Shown piece after piece: positions 32,256 through 42,008 of a stretch of DNA of 58,748 nt. Both the position numbers and the translations under genes were made by a program. Position 1 is the first letter of the stretch, and the number at the start of each line of letters is the position of its first letter. Source of the DNA: an uncultured Alphaproteobacteria bacterium (lineage in GTDB: Bacteria > Pseudomonadota > Alphaproteobacteria > RF32 > CAG-239); assembly GCA_944392225.1 (NCBI GenBank), contig CALXWB010000006.1, positions 1 to 58,748 on the forward strand. Direction: 5' to 3'. The notes below the pieces were generated by a model. It was not told the origin of the DNA. It saw only the letters and a program-made list of their open reading frames with translations, and did not search any database.

Positions 32256-34364
32256 TCAAATTTGGCCAACGGTTTTAATCTTGGCTTTCGGGTGAATCTC
32301 ATTTTGCGACATAACCACCGTCATCGGGCGGAAACGCTCAATGATTGAACGCACAAACGGTCTGATATTCGGGCTGGTTAACAAAACCGGGTTTTCCCCT
32401 TTGGCAGCCAAATTTTCTATCACATCTCTGACTTTGGTGATGAAGTTTTGTAAGGTGCTCGGCGCCATGGCCAACTGTCTGTCATCTCCTTCTCCGACAA
32501 TCGACTCTGCAAAAGCCTGTTCCCAAGAAGGCGACAATGTGACCAATGATATCACGCCGAACTCGTTGGCGTAGGCATTAGATAACTGGCGCGCCAAACG
32601 CGTGCGGACATGCTCGGTTATCATCATCAAACTGCGGGTGGTGGTCACGGCTTCCGAAATGCCTTCCAAAATGGTGGGCAAATCTCTTATGGAGACACGC
32701 TCTTGCAACAAATTTTGCAAAATGCGCTGCACCGCACCCAAGCTGACCTTGTTGGGAATCAGCTCTTTGACCAGTTTTTGTTGTTCTTTATCCAGCTCAT
32801 CCAGCAATTTTTGCGTCTCAGCATAAGATAATAACTCAGGCATGTTATCTTTCACCAGCTCGGTGATATGCGTGGTCACAACCGTTGAGGGATCTACTAC
32901 CGTATAGCCTCTAAACATGGCTTCTTCTCGATATGATTGGTCCACCCACATGGCTTTCAAACCAAAGGTCGGCTCGGTTGTATCTTCTCCGGGAAGATTA
33001 ATCTTTTCCCCTCTCGGGTCCATCACCAACAATTGCGTCGGGCGCAGTTCTCCCCTGCCGCTTTTAACCTCCTTAATATAAATATTATATTCATTTGGGG
33101 CCAATTGCATGTTATCTTGAATGCGGATGGAGGGCATGACAAAACCTAATTCTGAGGCCAAGGCTCTTCTCAAAGCTTTTATCTGATCCGTCAACTTCTT
33201 ATTGGTTTCTTCATTAATCAGCGGCAACAAGCCATATCCGATTTCCAGGCGAATCAGGTCTATTTTCAAAGCTGTTGAAATCGGCTCTTCAGCAGCTTTT
33301 GAGCCAACTTGTTTCTGCTCTTGTTCCATAACCTCTTGCGCTTGCGCCTGGGCTTCTTTTTGCCTTTTATCCAGATAATAGGCGGTTGAGCCGGTTAAGG
33401 TGGCCAACAAAACAAACGGAATGGCCGGCGTGCCCGGCAACATGCCCAAAGCCAAAGCCAAGAAAGCAGACATACCCAAAGCTTTTGGATAGTTGGCAAC
33501 CTGGTCAAACAAAACCTTATCCGTGGCATCGGTCATACCGGCTTTGGAAACCAAAATACCGGCGGCTACGGAAACAATCAAGGCCGGAACTTGAGATACC
33601 AGACCATCACCAACCGTCAATAGCGTATATGTTGAACCGGCCTGCGCAAAGCTCAAATCATTTTGCACCATACCAATAATAATACCGGCCACGATGTTAA
33701 TAAACGTGATAATCAAACCGGCAATGGCATCTCCTCTGACGAACTTGCTGGCACCATCCATCGCTCCGTAAAATGAGCTTTCTTTGGAAAGGTCTTCTCT
33801 TCTTTTTCTGGCTTCGTCTTCATTTATCAAGCCGGAAGACAAGTCGGCATCTATGGCCATTTGCTTACCGGGCATGGCATCCAAAGCAAAACGGGCGGCA
33901 ACTTCTGCAATACGCCCCGAACCTTTGGTGATGACCACAAAGTTGACCAAAACCAAAATGGCAAACACAATCACACCAATCACAAAATTGTTGCCCATGA
34001 TAAAACCACCGAAAGCCTTAATCACTTCACCGGCGGCATCGGGCCCCATATAGCCTCGGGACAAAATCAAACGCGTGGAGGCCAGGTTTAAGGCCAAACG
34101 ATACATCGTGGTGATTAACAAAACCAACGGAAAGGCACTAAACTCTGTCGGCTTTTCAATAAAAATGGCGGTCATCAAAACCAGGCAAGACATGGTAATA
34201 GACAAGGCCAAGGCAATATCCAATAGCCATGCCGGCATTGGCATAATCAAAATCACCAACATCAAAATAATCGACAAAGCAAAAAGCAGGTCACCCCTCT
34301 TGGTGGCGCCCAACAGCATGTCTTTAAATGATTTGTTGCCAAATATGTTATTTTGCATTGCCAT
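32256..34364 (-). CDS. flhA: Flagellar export gate protein FlhA
   Basis: FlhA forms the nonameric export gate of the flagellar type III secretion system. The 702-residue protein has eight predicted membrane spans in the first 330 residues, the FHIPEP signature region (RFALDAMPGKQMAIDADLSSGLINEDEARKRR), and a cytoplasmic domain beginning near 360 with PLINEETNKKLTDQIKALRRALASELG. It lies between flbD and flhF with short gaps. Start could be Met1 or Met3. Confidence 0.97.
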   Translation of the reverse strand: MAMQNNIFGNKSFKDMLLGATKRGDLLFALSIILMLVILIMPMPAWLLDIALALSITMSCLVLMTAIFIEKPTEFSAFPLVLLITTMYRLALNLASTRLILSRGYMGPDAAGEVIKAFGGFIMGNNFVIGVIVFAILVLVNFVVITKGSGRIAEVAARFALDAMPGKQMAIDADLSSGLINEDEARKRREDLSKESSFYGAMDGASKFVRGDAIAGLIITFINIVAGIIIGMVQNDLSFAQAGSTYTLLTVGDGLVSQVPALIVSVAAGILVSKAGMTDATDKVLFDQVANYPKALGMSAFLALALGMLPGTPAIPFVLLATLTGSTAYYLDKRQKEAQAQAQEVMEQEQKQVGSKAAEEPISTALKIDLIRLEIGYGLLPLINEETNKKLTDQIKALRRALASELGFVMPSIRIQDNMQLAPNEYNIYIKEVKSGRGELRPTQLLVMDPRGEKINLPGEDTTEPTFGLKAMWVDQSYREEAMFRGYTVVDPSTVVTTHITELVKDNMPELLSYAETQKLLDELDKEQQKLVKELIPNKVSLGAVQRILQNLLQERVSIRDLPTILEGISEAVTTTRSLMMITEHVRTRLARQLSNAYANEFGVISLVTLSPSWEQAFAESIVGEGDDRQLAMAPSTLQNFITKVRDVIENLAAKGENPVLLTSPNIRPFVRSIIERFRPMTVVMSQNEIHPKAKIKTVGQI

Positions 34365-34375
34365 TTTTATTTATC

Positions 34376-35710
34376 TTATTTTTCCGATGTTACGTTATAA
34401 CCTTCTGCCTCATATTGTTTGAGCTTGTTGCGCAGGGTTCTGATTGATATACCTAAAATTTGCGCTGCAACAGTGCGGTTGCCTAATGTGTGTTTGAGCG
34501 TGTCTATTATCAAATTGCGCTCCATTGAAGCAACCGTGGTGCCGAACGGGGTACTCATGCCGCTTGTTTGAGCCGGAGCTTGCGGCTCTTGCGTTTTATT
34601 GATTATCGAATCGGCATCATCCAAAATGATGGCCTCTTCTCCAATTTCGTCCCCCGTGCTTAGTAACACGGCACGATGAATGGTATTTTCAAGCTCACGC
34701 ACATTTCCCGGCCAAAGATAATTTAACAATTTTTCTTCCGCTTTTCTACTCATCGGTTTCATCGGCAGCTCATTTAATTCGGAATATTTTTTCACAAAAT
34801 GTTTGGCCAAAACAACAATGTCTCCGGGGCGATCTTTTAATGAGGGAATGTGAATATTGACCACATTCAAACGATAATATAAGTCTTGACGAAAAGTGCC
34901 GTTCTTGACTGCCTCGGCCAAATCTCGGTTGGAGGTGGCGATGATGCGCGTGTTGATTTTTATCGGTGCTTTGCCGCCAATTCGGTCAATTTCTTTTTCT
35001 TGAATGGCACGCAGCAATTTTGCCTGAATTCCAATATCCATTTCTGAAATTTCATCTAAGAGCAAAGTGCCGTCCGAGGCTTCTTCAAACTTGCCGATAC
35101 GACGAGCCACGGCGCCCGTGAATGCACCTTTTTCATAGCCAAATAATTCTGATTCAAGCAAGGTTTCGGGAATGGCTGCACAGTTTACGGCAACAAATTT
35201 TTTGTTGGCACGTTTGGAATTGTCATGAATAAAACGAGAAAAAATTTCTTTACCTGTTCCCGATGCTCCCGTCAATAATATGCTGGCCTCAGACGGGGCT
35301 ACTTGCTTGGCCATTTTTAAAATAGCCTCGGTTTTTTTGTCACCATATATCAGTGCATGGTTTTCTCTGGTGGCTGCCGCCAATACCGCACCAATCAGCT
35401 CCGGGTCGGGCGGAAGCGGAATATACTCTTTGGCACCTGCTTTGATGGCTTTGACCGCCAATGTCGGATCATTGGCTACGCCGCAAGCCACAACCAAAAC
35501 ATTTATTCTTTCACTCTCTAAAGATTGAATAAATTTATAGACATCTAACTTGACGTCTATCATCACCAGCTCTATGGCTTTGCCGGAACGCAATATCTCC
35601 AGCGCAGCTTCTTCCGTATCTGCCAAGCTCACCTGTCCGCCTTGCGAAATGGCAATCTTGCTCGCTGCACCGATTTGGCCGTCTAATGTTCCGACAATTA
35701 ATAACTCCAC
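34376..35710 (-). CDS. flbD: Sigma-54-dependent flagellar transcription activator FlbD
   Basis: A bacterial enhancer-binding protein of 444 residues. The N-terminal receiver-like domain (1-115) keeps an Asp in VMIDVKLDV but otherwise deviates from standard receivers, as reported for Caulobacter FlbD. The AAA+ domain has GASGTGKE (Walker A), FGYEKGAFTGA (sigma-54 contact loop), GTLLLDEI (Walker B) and WPGNVREL. A Fis-type helix-turn-helix ends the protein (AAQILGISIRTLRNKL). It should act at sigma-54 promoters such as those at 44544 and 54587. Gene order fliN-flbD-flhA matches Caulobacter. Confidence 0.93.
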   Translation of the reverse strand: MELLIVGTLDGQIGAASKIAISQGGQVSLADTEEAALEILRSGKAIELVMIDVKLDVYKFIQSLESERINVLVVACGVANDPTLAVKAIKAGAKEYIPLPPDPELIGAVLAAATRENHALIYGDKKTEAILKMAKQVAPSEASILLTGASGTGKEIFSRFIHDNSKRANKKFVAVNCAAIPETLLESELFGYEKGAFTGAVARRIGKFEEASDGTLLLDEISEMDIGIQAKLLRAIQEKEIDRIGGKAPIKINTRIIATSNRDLAEAVKNGTFRQDLYYRLNVVNIHIPSLKDRPGDIVVLAKHFVKKYSELNELPMKPMSRKAEEKLLNYLWPGNVRELENTIHRAVLLSTGDEIGEEAIILDDADSIINKTQEPQAPAQTSGMSTPFGTTVASMERNLIIDTLKHTLGNRTVAAQILGISIRTLRNKLKQYEAEGYNVTSEK

Positions 35711-35737
35711 TTTTTTACCCTCTGATCTCTACCTTTG

Positions 35738-36088
35738 TTATTTTGCGGCTTTGACAACCTCGGTCATGGTTATGCCCAATTTGTCATCAACCACAACAAC
35801 CTCTCCTCTGGCAACCAGATTGTTGTTGACATAGACATCTATGGCTTCGCCAACCTTGCGGTCAAGCTCTATGATGGCGCCCTTGTTCAAGCTCATCAGC
35901 TGGCTGACTTTCATCTTGGTTTTGCCCAAAACCGCCGATACTTTCACCGGAATCTCATATATTGCTTCCAAATCATTGACAGAGCTCGGGATGTTGAAGT
36001 TGTCCATGTCTTCTTGCGTGCGCAAAATCGGCTCTTCTCCGACGTTGCCGTTGTCGCTCATTTCATCTAACTCTAAGTTCTTATCCAT
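35738..36088 (-). CDS. fliN: Flagellar motor switch protein FliN
   Basis: The 116-residue protein has the SpoA/FliN C-terminal domain: YEIPVKVSAVLGKTKMKVSQLMSLNKGAIIELDRKVGEAIDVYVNN, then LVARGEVVVVDDKLGITMTEV. The N-terminal 45 residues are acidic and variable. FliN is part of the C-ring and interacts with FliH during export. A GAGGAAAA ribosome site is present. Confidence 0.96.
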   Translation of the reverse strand: MDKNLELDEMSDNGNVGEEPILRTQEDMDNFNIPSSVNDLEAIYEIPVKVSAVLGKTKMKVSQLMSLNKGAIIELDRKVGEAIDVYVNNNLVARGEVVVVDDKLGITMTEVVKAAK

Positions 36089-36100
36089 TTTTTCCTCGTT

Positions 36101-36862
36101 TTATTTATGTTTATTGGCTTCTAATATTTTGTTGGCTTTTTCCAGCATCTGTCTGCCGTTCCTTTCAACACCGCCGCTCTCCCATTCCACACGGCAATCC
36201 GAGGGCAACATGCTCTCATCTTTATGAAGAGATATCTTGCCTTCAAAGTCGTTTTTGTTGGCCAGTTTTGCTATCTCTTCCTGAACAAACGGCAAAACTT
36301 CAGGATGAAAATAAAACGCCAATTTGTCTTCATCCTTAAAACTGGCAAAGTTTTTCTCTAAAAACTCTTTGACCAATTTTTGCGCCATTTTGGCTTCCAA
36401 TATCGGAACCAGCTTTTGAATCACATTTTGTGATATTTCTATAATCCGATTGTCTGAGGCATCTTCTTGCTGCTTGTTGTCTGACAATAATATCATCAAA
36501 CGGTTGTTTATCTCAGACAACAGCGCATCATGCATTTGTTCCGCTTCGGCTTTGGCTTTTTCATAGCCTTCCGCATAGCCTTTGTCATGAGCTTCTTTCT
36601 CTTTTGCCTGCACCTCTTCTTCACTAAAGGTTATCACTTCTTCTTCCGGGTAAACAGGGGCCGGCGGCTCCGGCGCTTTAACTTCTTCCGGTTGAGGAAG
36701 CACCTCTTCTTGCAAGGGTTCTGCCTGCGGTTCTTCTTTTTCAGCTTTTTCCTCTTCTTGCACCGCGTCTATGCTGCTGTTGTTTTCCCAGCCTTCAACA
36801 TAAGGTTGATTATATTCATCCAAGATGAAATTATCAAACTGAAATTTTTCAAATTTTGACAT
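36101..36862 (-). CDS. fliH: Flagellar assembly protein FliH
   Basis: FliH regulates the export ATPase FliI and docks it to the C-ring. The 253-residue protein has an acidic, Pro-rich N-terminal third (residues 33-95, E/P/Q-rich), a coiled region with KGYAEGYEKAKAEAEQ, and a globular C-terminus similar to V-ATPase subunit E (FHPEVLPFVQEEIAKLAN, PSDCRVEWESGGVERN). The ATG at 36862 follows AGAAGGG. The position corresponds to the Caulobacter fliF-operon gene flbE. FliI itself is not in the window. Confidence 0.88.
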   Translation of the reverse strand: MSKFEKFQFDNFILDEYNQPYVEGWENNSSIDAVQEEEKAEKEEPQAEPLQEEVLPQPEEVKAPEPPAPVYPEEEVITFSEEEVQAKEKEAHDKGYAEGYEKAKAEAEQMHDALLSEINNRLMILLSDNKQQEDASDNRIIEISQNVIQKLVPILEAKMAQKLVKEFLEKNFASFKDEDKLAFYFHPEVLPFVQEEIAKLANKNDFEGKISLHKDESMLPSDCRVEWESGGVERNGRQMLEKANKILEANKHK

Positions 36863-36887
36863 CAACCCTTCTCCGTCTGATTTTCAA

Positions 36888-37910
36888 CTAGTAAATCAGC
36901 TCATCATTTTCTTTACCTTCACTAATCACAATCTCACCGGCGTTCGAAAGCTCTTTAGTGGTGGTAACAATATATTGTTGTGCTTCTTCAACATCGCGCA
37001 GGCGAACAGGTCCCATGGCTTCCATATCTTCTTTGATAATCTTTCCGGCACGGGTGGACATGTTGTTGAAGAACAAATCTTTGATGGTGTCTGATGCACC
37101 TTTCAAGGCAATTGCCAGCTTGTCTTTATCGACATTGCGCAGCAAAACTTGAATACCTTGAGAATCGACCCTGACCAAATCTTCAAACGTAAACATAAGA
37201 GATTTGACGCGTTCGGCACTCTCGCGGTTTCTTTCTTCCAAGGCTTCCATAAACCGACTCTCGGTATTGCGATCCAAAGAGTTGAAAATATCGGCAATGA
37301 GCTCGTGCGCATCGCGTCTGGAAGACTTGGACAGATTGCTCATAAACTCTTTGCGCAAGGTCTTTTCCAAACCATCCAAAACTTCTTTTTGCACCGAATC
37401 CATTCTGAGCATGCGCATGACAATTTCCATGGCAAAATTTTCCGGCAACAACGCAATGACCTTGGCTGCGTGTTCTGCCTTGATCTTTGACAAAATAACG
37501 GCAATGGTTTGCGGATATTCGTTTTTCAAATAGTTGGCCAAAACATGCTCGTTGACATTGCCCAGTTTGTCCCACATCGTGCGGCCTGCCGGACCTCTGA
37601 TCTCTTCCATAATCACGGATACGCGGTCTTTATCCAGAGCTTTGGACAATAATCTTTCCGTGCTCTCGTATGTGCCCATTAACATGCCGCTGTTGGAAGC
37701 TCTTTCTATAAACTCATCAAAAAGTTGCTCCACAACATTGGAGTTGACCTTGCCCAAGCTGGCCATGACAACAGACAGCTCTTTTATCTCTTCATCGTCC
37801 ATTAAGGCAAACAAAGATGATGACCTCTCGTCGTTTAGAGAGAGCATCAAAATGGCTGCTTTCTGCTGGCCGCTAAGTAAGTTATAATCATCTATCACAT
37901 TTGGTTTCAT
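36888..37910 (-). CDS. fliG: Flagellar motor switch protein FliG
   Basis: FliG couples the MS ring to the C-ring and takes torque from the stator. All three parts are present in 340 residues: N-terminal SGQQKAAILMLSL...DEEIKELSVVMASLG, middle with NEYPQTIAVILSKIKAEHAAKVI (armadillo, EHPQT-like motif) and ILP/LPE residues, and a C-terminal domain with MFTFEDLVRVDSQGIQVLLR and GPVRLRDVEEAQQYIV. Charged residues of the torque helix are present. It starts after GAGGAT, 16 bases behind fliF. Confidence 0.97.
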   Translation of the reverse strand: MKPNVIDDYNLLSGQQKAAILMLSLNDERSSSLFALMDDEEIKELSVVMASLGKVNSNVVEQLFDEFIERASNSGMLMGTYESTERLLSKALDKDRVSVIMEEIRGPAGRTMWDKLGNVNEHVLANYLKNEYPQTIAVILSKIKAEHAAKVIALLPENFAMEIVMRMLRMDSVQKEVLDGLEKTLRKEFMSNLSKSSRRDAHELIADIFNSLDRNTESRFMEALEERNRESAERVKSLMFTFEDLVRVDSQGIQVLLRNVDKDKLAIALKGASDTIKDLFFNNMSTRAGKIIKEDMEAMGPVRLRDVEEAQQYIVTTTKELSNAGEIVISEGKENDELIY

Positions 37911-37926
37911 GTTTTTATCCTCTCAC

Positions 37927-39549
37927 TTAGTTGCCATCGGTTGAATATAACCAACTGCGAATGATGCTGACCGCTGCTTCCGGATTTTTCTCTATCAAAT
38001 CATTAATCCGTTTCAGAGATGACACTTTAACCCTTCCATCAACCTTGTTCAGGTTCACCAGCTCATCCAAATCGGCATCATTGTCGTTTAAGAAGTTGGA
38101 CAAGAGCAAATTGTCGTCTTCGGGGTTTTCACCCAACAATTTGGCATTCGGTCCTTGTTGGGCACTGTTTTCAAAGGCATTGTTGATAAGCGGACGAATG
38201 ACCAGCAAAATCACCAATATTGCCACTATTGCCACGCCCAGACCCTCTGCCATGCGCATCAGTTCTTTCTTGGTAAAGCCCATAATCAAAATTTCAGGGG
38301 CTTTTTCCATCTCTTCACCAAGACTTGCAAAGCGAATGTTTTCCACTTCAACCATATCTCCTCGGTTGGCATCAAAACCGACTGCCGACTTGACCAAAGC
38401 TTTTAATTGCTCCATTTCTTCTGCCGTGCGCGGACGATATACCATTTTGCCTTCGGCATCTTTTTCATAAACACCGTCAACCATCACGGCAACCGTCAAA
38501 CGCTTTATCTCACCCGTGTTTTTGATCTTGTTTCTAACCGTCTTGGAGATTTCATAATTGATGGTCTCTTCGGTTTTGTTGCTTTGCGAAACAATGTTGT
38601 TGCCCGATGTGACCGTATCTCCGTTGGGTATGTTTTGTGATACGGTTACAGGATTTTCCACATCATTGGATATGCCGCTCTCGCTGATGGTTTGGCTGGA
38701 ACGCGCCACTTGCGAATCCGGGTCATAAATTTCTTCATTGGTCACAACCTGGTCAAAGTCCATCTCAATATTGACTCTGGCTTGTGCTTTGCCCGCACCG
38801 ACGGCTTTTTCCATCATTTCAACCACGCTTTTGGCCATTTTGCGTTCTTGTTCCATGCGCATGATTTCGTTGGTGGCATTGTCTTGGGCCTGCTTGTCCT
38901 CAGAATCGGTTGTCAGCAACTTGCCGCTGCTGTCCACTATTGATACATTTTTAACATCAAGCTTTGGAACTGCCGCTGCAACCAACTTTTGAATCGATTG
39001 CACTTCTTTGGTATCCAACGGCCCATTTTTGGTTTTGACTACAACGGAAGCAGACGGCACCTGCTCTTCTCTTGAAAACATTTCTCTTTTCGGCAAAACC
39101 AAATGAACCCTTGCGCTCTTGATATTGTCTACCGAGCGAATCGTTCTGGCAAGCTCTCCTTCCAGCGCTCTGATGAGGTTGATGTTTTGCACAAAATTGG
39201 TGGAGCCCAAAGCATCGGTATTGTCAAAAATTTCATACCCGACATTGGAGCCTTTGGAAGCCAAAGCCAGCTCTGCCGTTTCTACACGCATTTTATTAAC
39301 CTGGTCTGCCGGCACCAAAACCTCCGTGCCGTTTTTGGCCAGTTTGTATTTTATGTTATCTGCTTCCAGGCGTGAAACGATTTGTTTGGCATCTTCCAAC
39401 TCTAAGTCCGTATATAAAACAGAATATTCCACCGAGTTTATTTGCATGATGATATAGGCAAAAAAACTGATCAAAAATATCACGATGGCGGCCAAAGATA
39501 CCAATCTGCCAGGTGACAAATTTTTTATACTTTGCAAAAAATTATTCAC
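37927..39549 (-). CDS. fliF: Flagellar MS-ring protein FliF
   Basis: FliF builds the MS ring in the inner membrane. Two membrane spans (residues 16-36 and about 435-457, IVAILVILLVIRPL) flank the periplasmic ring domains, with YSVLYTDLELEDAKQIVSRLEADNIKY and LVLPKREMFSREEQVPSASVVVKT. The C-terminal cytoplasmic tail (AVSIIRSWLYSTDGN) binds FliG. Translation begins at GTG (39549) with GGGGAATATAA upstream. It heads the fliF-to-flhG operon; I found neither a sigma-54 nor a perfect CtrA site in the 130 bases before it. Confidence 0.96.
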   Translation of the reverse strand: MNNFLQSIKNLSPGRLVSLAAIVIFLISFFAYIIMQINSVEYSVLYTDLELEDAKQIVSRLEADNIKYKLAKNGTEVLVPADQVNKMRVETAELALASKGSNVGYEIFDNTDALGSTNFVQNINLIRALEGELARTIRSVDNIKSARVHLVLPKREMFSREEQVPSASVVVKTKNGPLDTKEVQSIQKLVAAAVPKLDVKNVSIVDSSGKLLTTDSEDKQAQDNATNEIMRMEQERKMAKSVVEMMEKAVGAGKAQARVNIEMDFDQVVTNEEIYDPDSQVARSSQTISESGISNDVENPVTVSQNIPNGDTVTSGNNIVSQSNKTEETINYEISKTVRNKIKNTGEIKRLTVAVMVDGVYEKDAEGKMVYRPRTAEEMEQLKALVKSAVGFDANRGDMVEVENIRFASLGEEMEKAPEILIMGFTKKELMRMAEGLGVAIVAILVILLVIRPLINNAFENSAQQGPNAKLLGENPEDDNLLLSNFLNDNDADLDELVNLNKVDGRVKVSSLKRINDLIEKNPEAAVSIIRSWLYSTDGN

Positions 39550-39684
39550 TTATATTCCCCAATTTTTGAGCTTTTATTCTCAATTCAATAAAAATACTTC
39601 CCTTTCGTTATACATAACTTAAAAATTTTTATAATTAAATGATATTTTTAAATATTCACAAGTTATCCCCTTTGGCACAAAAAA

Positions 39685-39706
39685 AGCCCCCGTTTTCACA
39701 GGGGCT
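39685..39706 (-). terminator. Terminator of the fliK-flgD-flgE operon
   Basis: The stem AGCCCC/GGGGCT with a run of eight T on the minus strand separates flgE from fliF. Confidence 0.85.
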
Positions 39707-39736
39707 CAACTTTAGGAAAAATTTGCAAATTTTATA

Positions 39737-41983
39737 TTAGATTAATCTTGTCAATTCCTCTAACATTTCATCTGCGGTGGTAATAATTTTGGTTGAAGCC
39801 GAGTAAGCTCTTTGTGTGACAATCATATTTGAGAACTCGGTAGCCAAATCAACGGTTGATGCTTCCAAAGCATTGCCGCTGATTTCGCCGGCACCGTCAA
39901 CACCTGCTTGTTTCAGCAACGGTTGGCCCGAAGCATCGGTTTCAATCCAAGCATTACCTGTTAAAGCACTCATGGCGTTGGCATTGGTGAAAGTGGCAAG
40001 CGGTAAAATGGCTATCGGACGTGTTTCACCATTGTCAAACAAGGCTGTCACAACACCATTTTCACTTACTGTCACGCCGGAATAACTACCATATTTTGCA
40101 CCGTCTTGTTTGATGTAGTTGGTGGAAAAACTTCCGGCCAAGCTGGTCAAACCATCCGTGGTGCCGGTGTTGCCCATGCTGATTTTTACGGTTGTACCGT
40201 TACCAACCGAGCCATCCATATTTTCTGCACCGTTTGCCCATTGAATGGACATGTCTTCAACATAGAAATATTTCGGTGTTCCGTCTGAGTTAAAGCGAAC
40301 AGCCGGAACCATGGAGCCGTCTTCAACATCCAAACCGTTGGTCGTAAAGCTGCTGGAGATGGTGTGTTCTCCCGTGGCAACCGCATTGCCGTTGACCCAG
40401 GTGTTGCCATCATTGCGCAAAGAACCGGTTACACCTGCCAAGCTGTTCATGTTTAAGGTGATATCTCCGCCCGTGCCGGTCGGCATAATTTCAATACTGC
40501 TACCGCTGGCAACAAAACGGTTCGGCTCCGTGACATTGGCTTTGATGGCAGCCACCGTCAATTCTACCAGTTTTACGGTATCAATTTTGCCGCCAGCAAT
40601 GGCTGAAGAAATATCAATATCCGTTGCTGCGGCCGCACCGCCGTTTTTAAAGGTGAATGTGGTGCCGTTGATGGTAAATGTTTGGTCTGTATAATCGCCC
40701 AAAGTGGTCGAAGTAAAGTCTAAACGAGCCGTGTTTTTGATATCCGGGTCAATTTCAGGAATTTGGAAAATACCTGTCGGAATACCTGTGGCCAAAACAG
40801 GGTTTGCTGCCGATTGAACACAAGCTTGGGTTTGGCTGGCATTGACTGTTAAGGCTGCACCGGCCTGAGATTGAACGATCTGAATCGAATCGCTGGTGGC
40901 GCTAAAACGATCTGCACTCGGCATATTGGCCTGAATCACATTATTAAATGCATTTATAAAATCTGATACCGAGGTAATGCCATCTTGAATATCCACTTTC
41001 AATTGAACATTATTGCCTTGGCTTTGCGGTGCATTTATATCCGTGTTTAAGAAGTTAAAGACATAGTTTTTGCCGGTGCTTTGATCCGTGATTGTGATGC
41101 TTGAACCATTGGCCGGAATTGCCTTGAATTCCAATTGGCCTGCAGCATAATATACATCGGCAGAACCTCCGTCGGTCACTTCCTTATTGCCGGTCAAAAT
41201 CAAGTTAGCTGCACCTGAGGGCATGTCTACTTCCATTCCCCAAGAGTTGGTGCTCTTTTTAACAAAGTTGATGCTCAAGTTGCTTGAGTTACCCAAGCTG
41301 TCATAAATCAAGGCAGAAATTGAGCGATATCCGCCGGCATCGGGTGAGGTGGCATCATAAACCGGGTCATCTGCCGGCAAGTTTGCTCCAAAGCTAATTT
41401 GTTGGGTCGGGCTGGCCGTGCCGCCAATTGTGGCCAAATTAATCGGTTTTAAGTTTTTGCTGTCTACAATATTGTCATTGACATAAACCGTGGCTCCCGT
41501 AGTGTCATAATAGGCCTTCATATAGGTTACGCCGCCTACCTCTACCGTTGTGGCATTGGGGTTGCCGTCCCAAGGCAACAAAGACCAGCCTTGCGCATAA
41601 AAACCGCCGGTGTTGACCAAATAGCCTGACGTATCCACACCGAAATCTCCGGCTCTGGTATAAGCCCAAGCATCACCTTCTTGCGGGTTGGCTGCTTGGT
41701 TTACAACAAAGAAACCCGTGCCGGAAATAGCCAGTGCTGTTGATGATGAGGTTGATGACAACAAACCCTGAACATCTATTCCTTGTTTGGAAACCGGCTG
41801 AACACCGCCCGGGGAATAAAAGTTTGATGAGGTTTGCTTGGTCACCAAAGTTTGAAATGCAACACTGGTTCCTTTATAACCAATGGTGTTTACGTTTGAG
41901 ATATTATCGGAAATTGCACCCATTGCATTTGACTGGGCGGTCATTCCCGAAATACCCGATTGCATTGCTCCAAAAAGACTCAT
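39737..41983 (-). CDS. flgE: Flagellar hook protein FlgE (long form)
   Basis: The axial N-terminal helix (SLFGAMQSGISGMTAQSNAMGAISDNISNVNTIGYK) and C-terminal helix (STVDLATEFSNMIVTQRAYSASTKIITTADEMLEEL) define a hook protein. The 748-residue length exceeds typical FlgE (about 400-600). The extra sequence lies in the surface-exposed central part, which has two related segments with ITITDQSTGKNYVFNF and FTINGTTFTFKNGG (IQIVQSQAG and IEIMPTGTG follow in each), suggesting an internal domain duplication. TAGGAG precedes the ATG. It is third in the operon after fliK and flgD. Confidence 0.94.
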   Translation of the reverse strand: MSLFGAMQSGISGMTAQSNAMGAISDNISNVNTIGYKGTSVAFQTLVTKQTSSNFYSPGGVQPVSKQGIDVQGLLSSTSSSTALAISGTGFFVVNQAANPQEGDAWAYTRAGDFGVDTSGYLVNTGGFYAQGWSLLPWDGNPNATTVEVGGVTYMKAYYDTTGATVYVNDNIVDSKNLKPINLATIGGTASPTQQISFGANLPADDPVYDATSPDAGGYRSISALIYDSLGNSSNLSINFVKKSTNSWGMEVDMPSGAANLILTGNKEVTDGGSADVYYAAGQLEFKAIPANGSSITITDQSTGKNYVFNFLNTDINAPQSQGNNVQLKVDIQDGITSVSDFINAFNNVIQANMPSADRFSATSDSIQIVQSQAGAALTVNASQTQACVQSAANPVLATGIPTGIFQIPEIDPDIKNTARLDFTSTTLGDYTDQTFTINGTTFTFKNGGAAAATDIDISSAIAGGKIDTVKLVELTVAAIKANVTEPNRFVASGSSIEIMPTGTGGDITLNMNSLAGVTGSLRNDGNTWVNGNAVATGEHTISSSFTTNGLDVEDGSMVPAVRFNSDGTPKYFYVEDMSIQWANGAENMDGSVGNGTTVKISMGNTGTTDGLTSLAGSFSTNYIKQDGAKYGSYSGVTVSENGVVTALFDNGETRPIAILPLATFTNANAMSALTGNAWIETDASGQPLLKQAGVDGAGEISGNALEASTVDLATEFSNMIVTQRAYSASTKIITTADEMLEELTRLI

Positions 41984-42008
41984 TTTTTTTCTCCTAAAGT
42001 TTTTTTAA

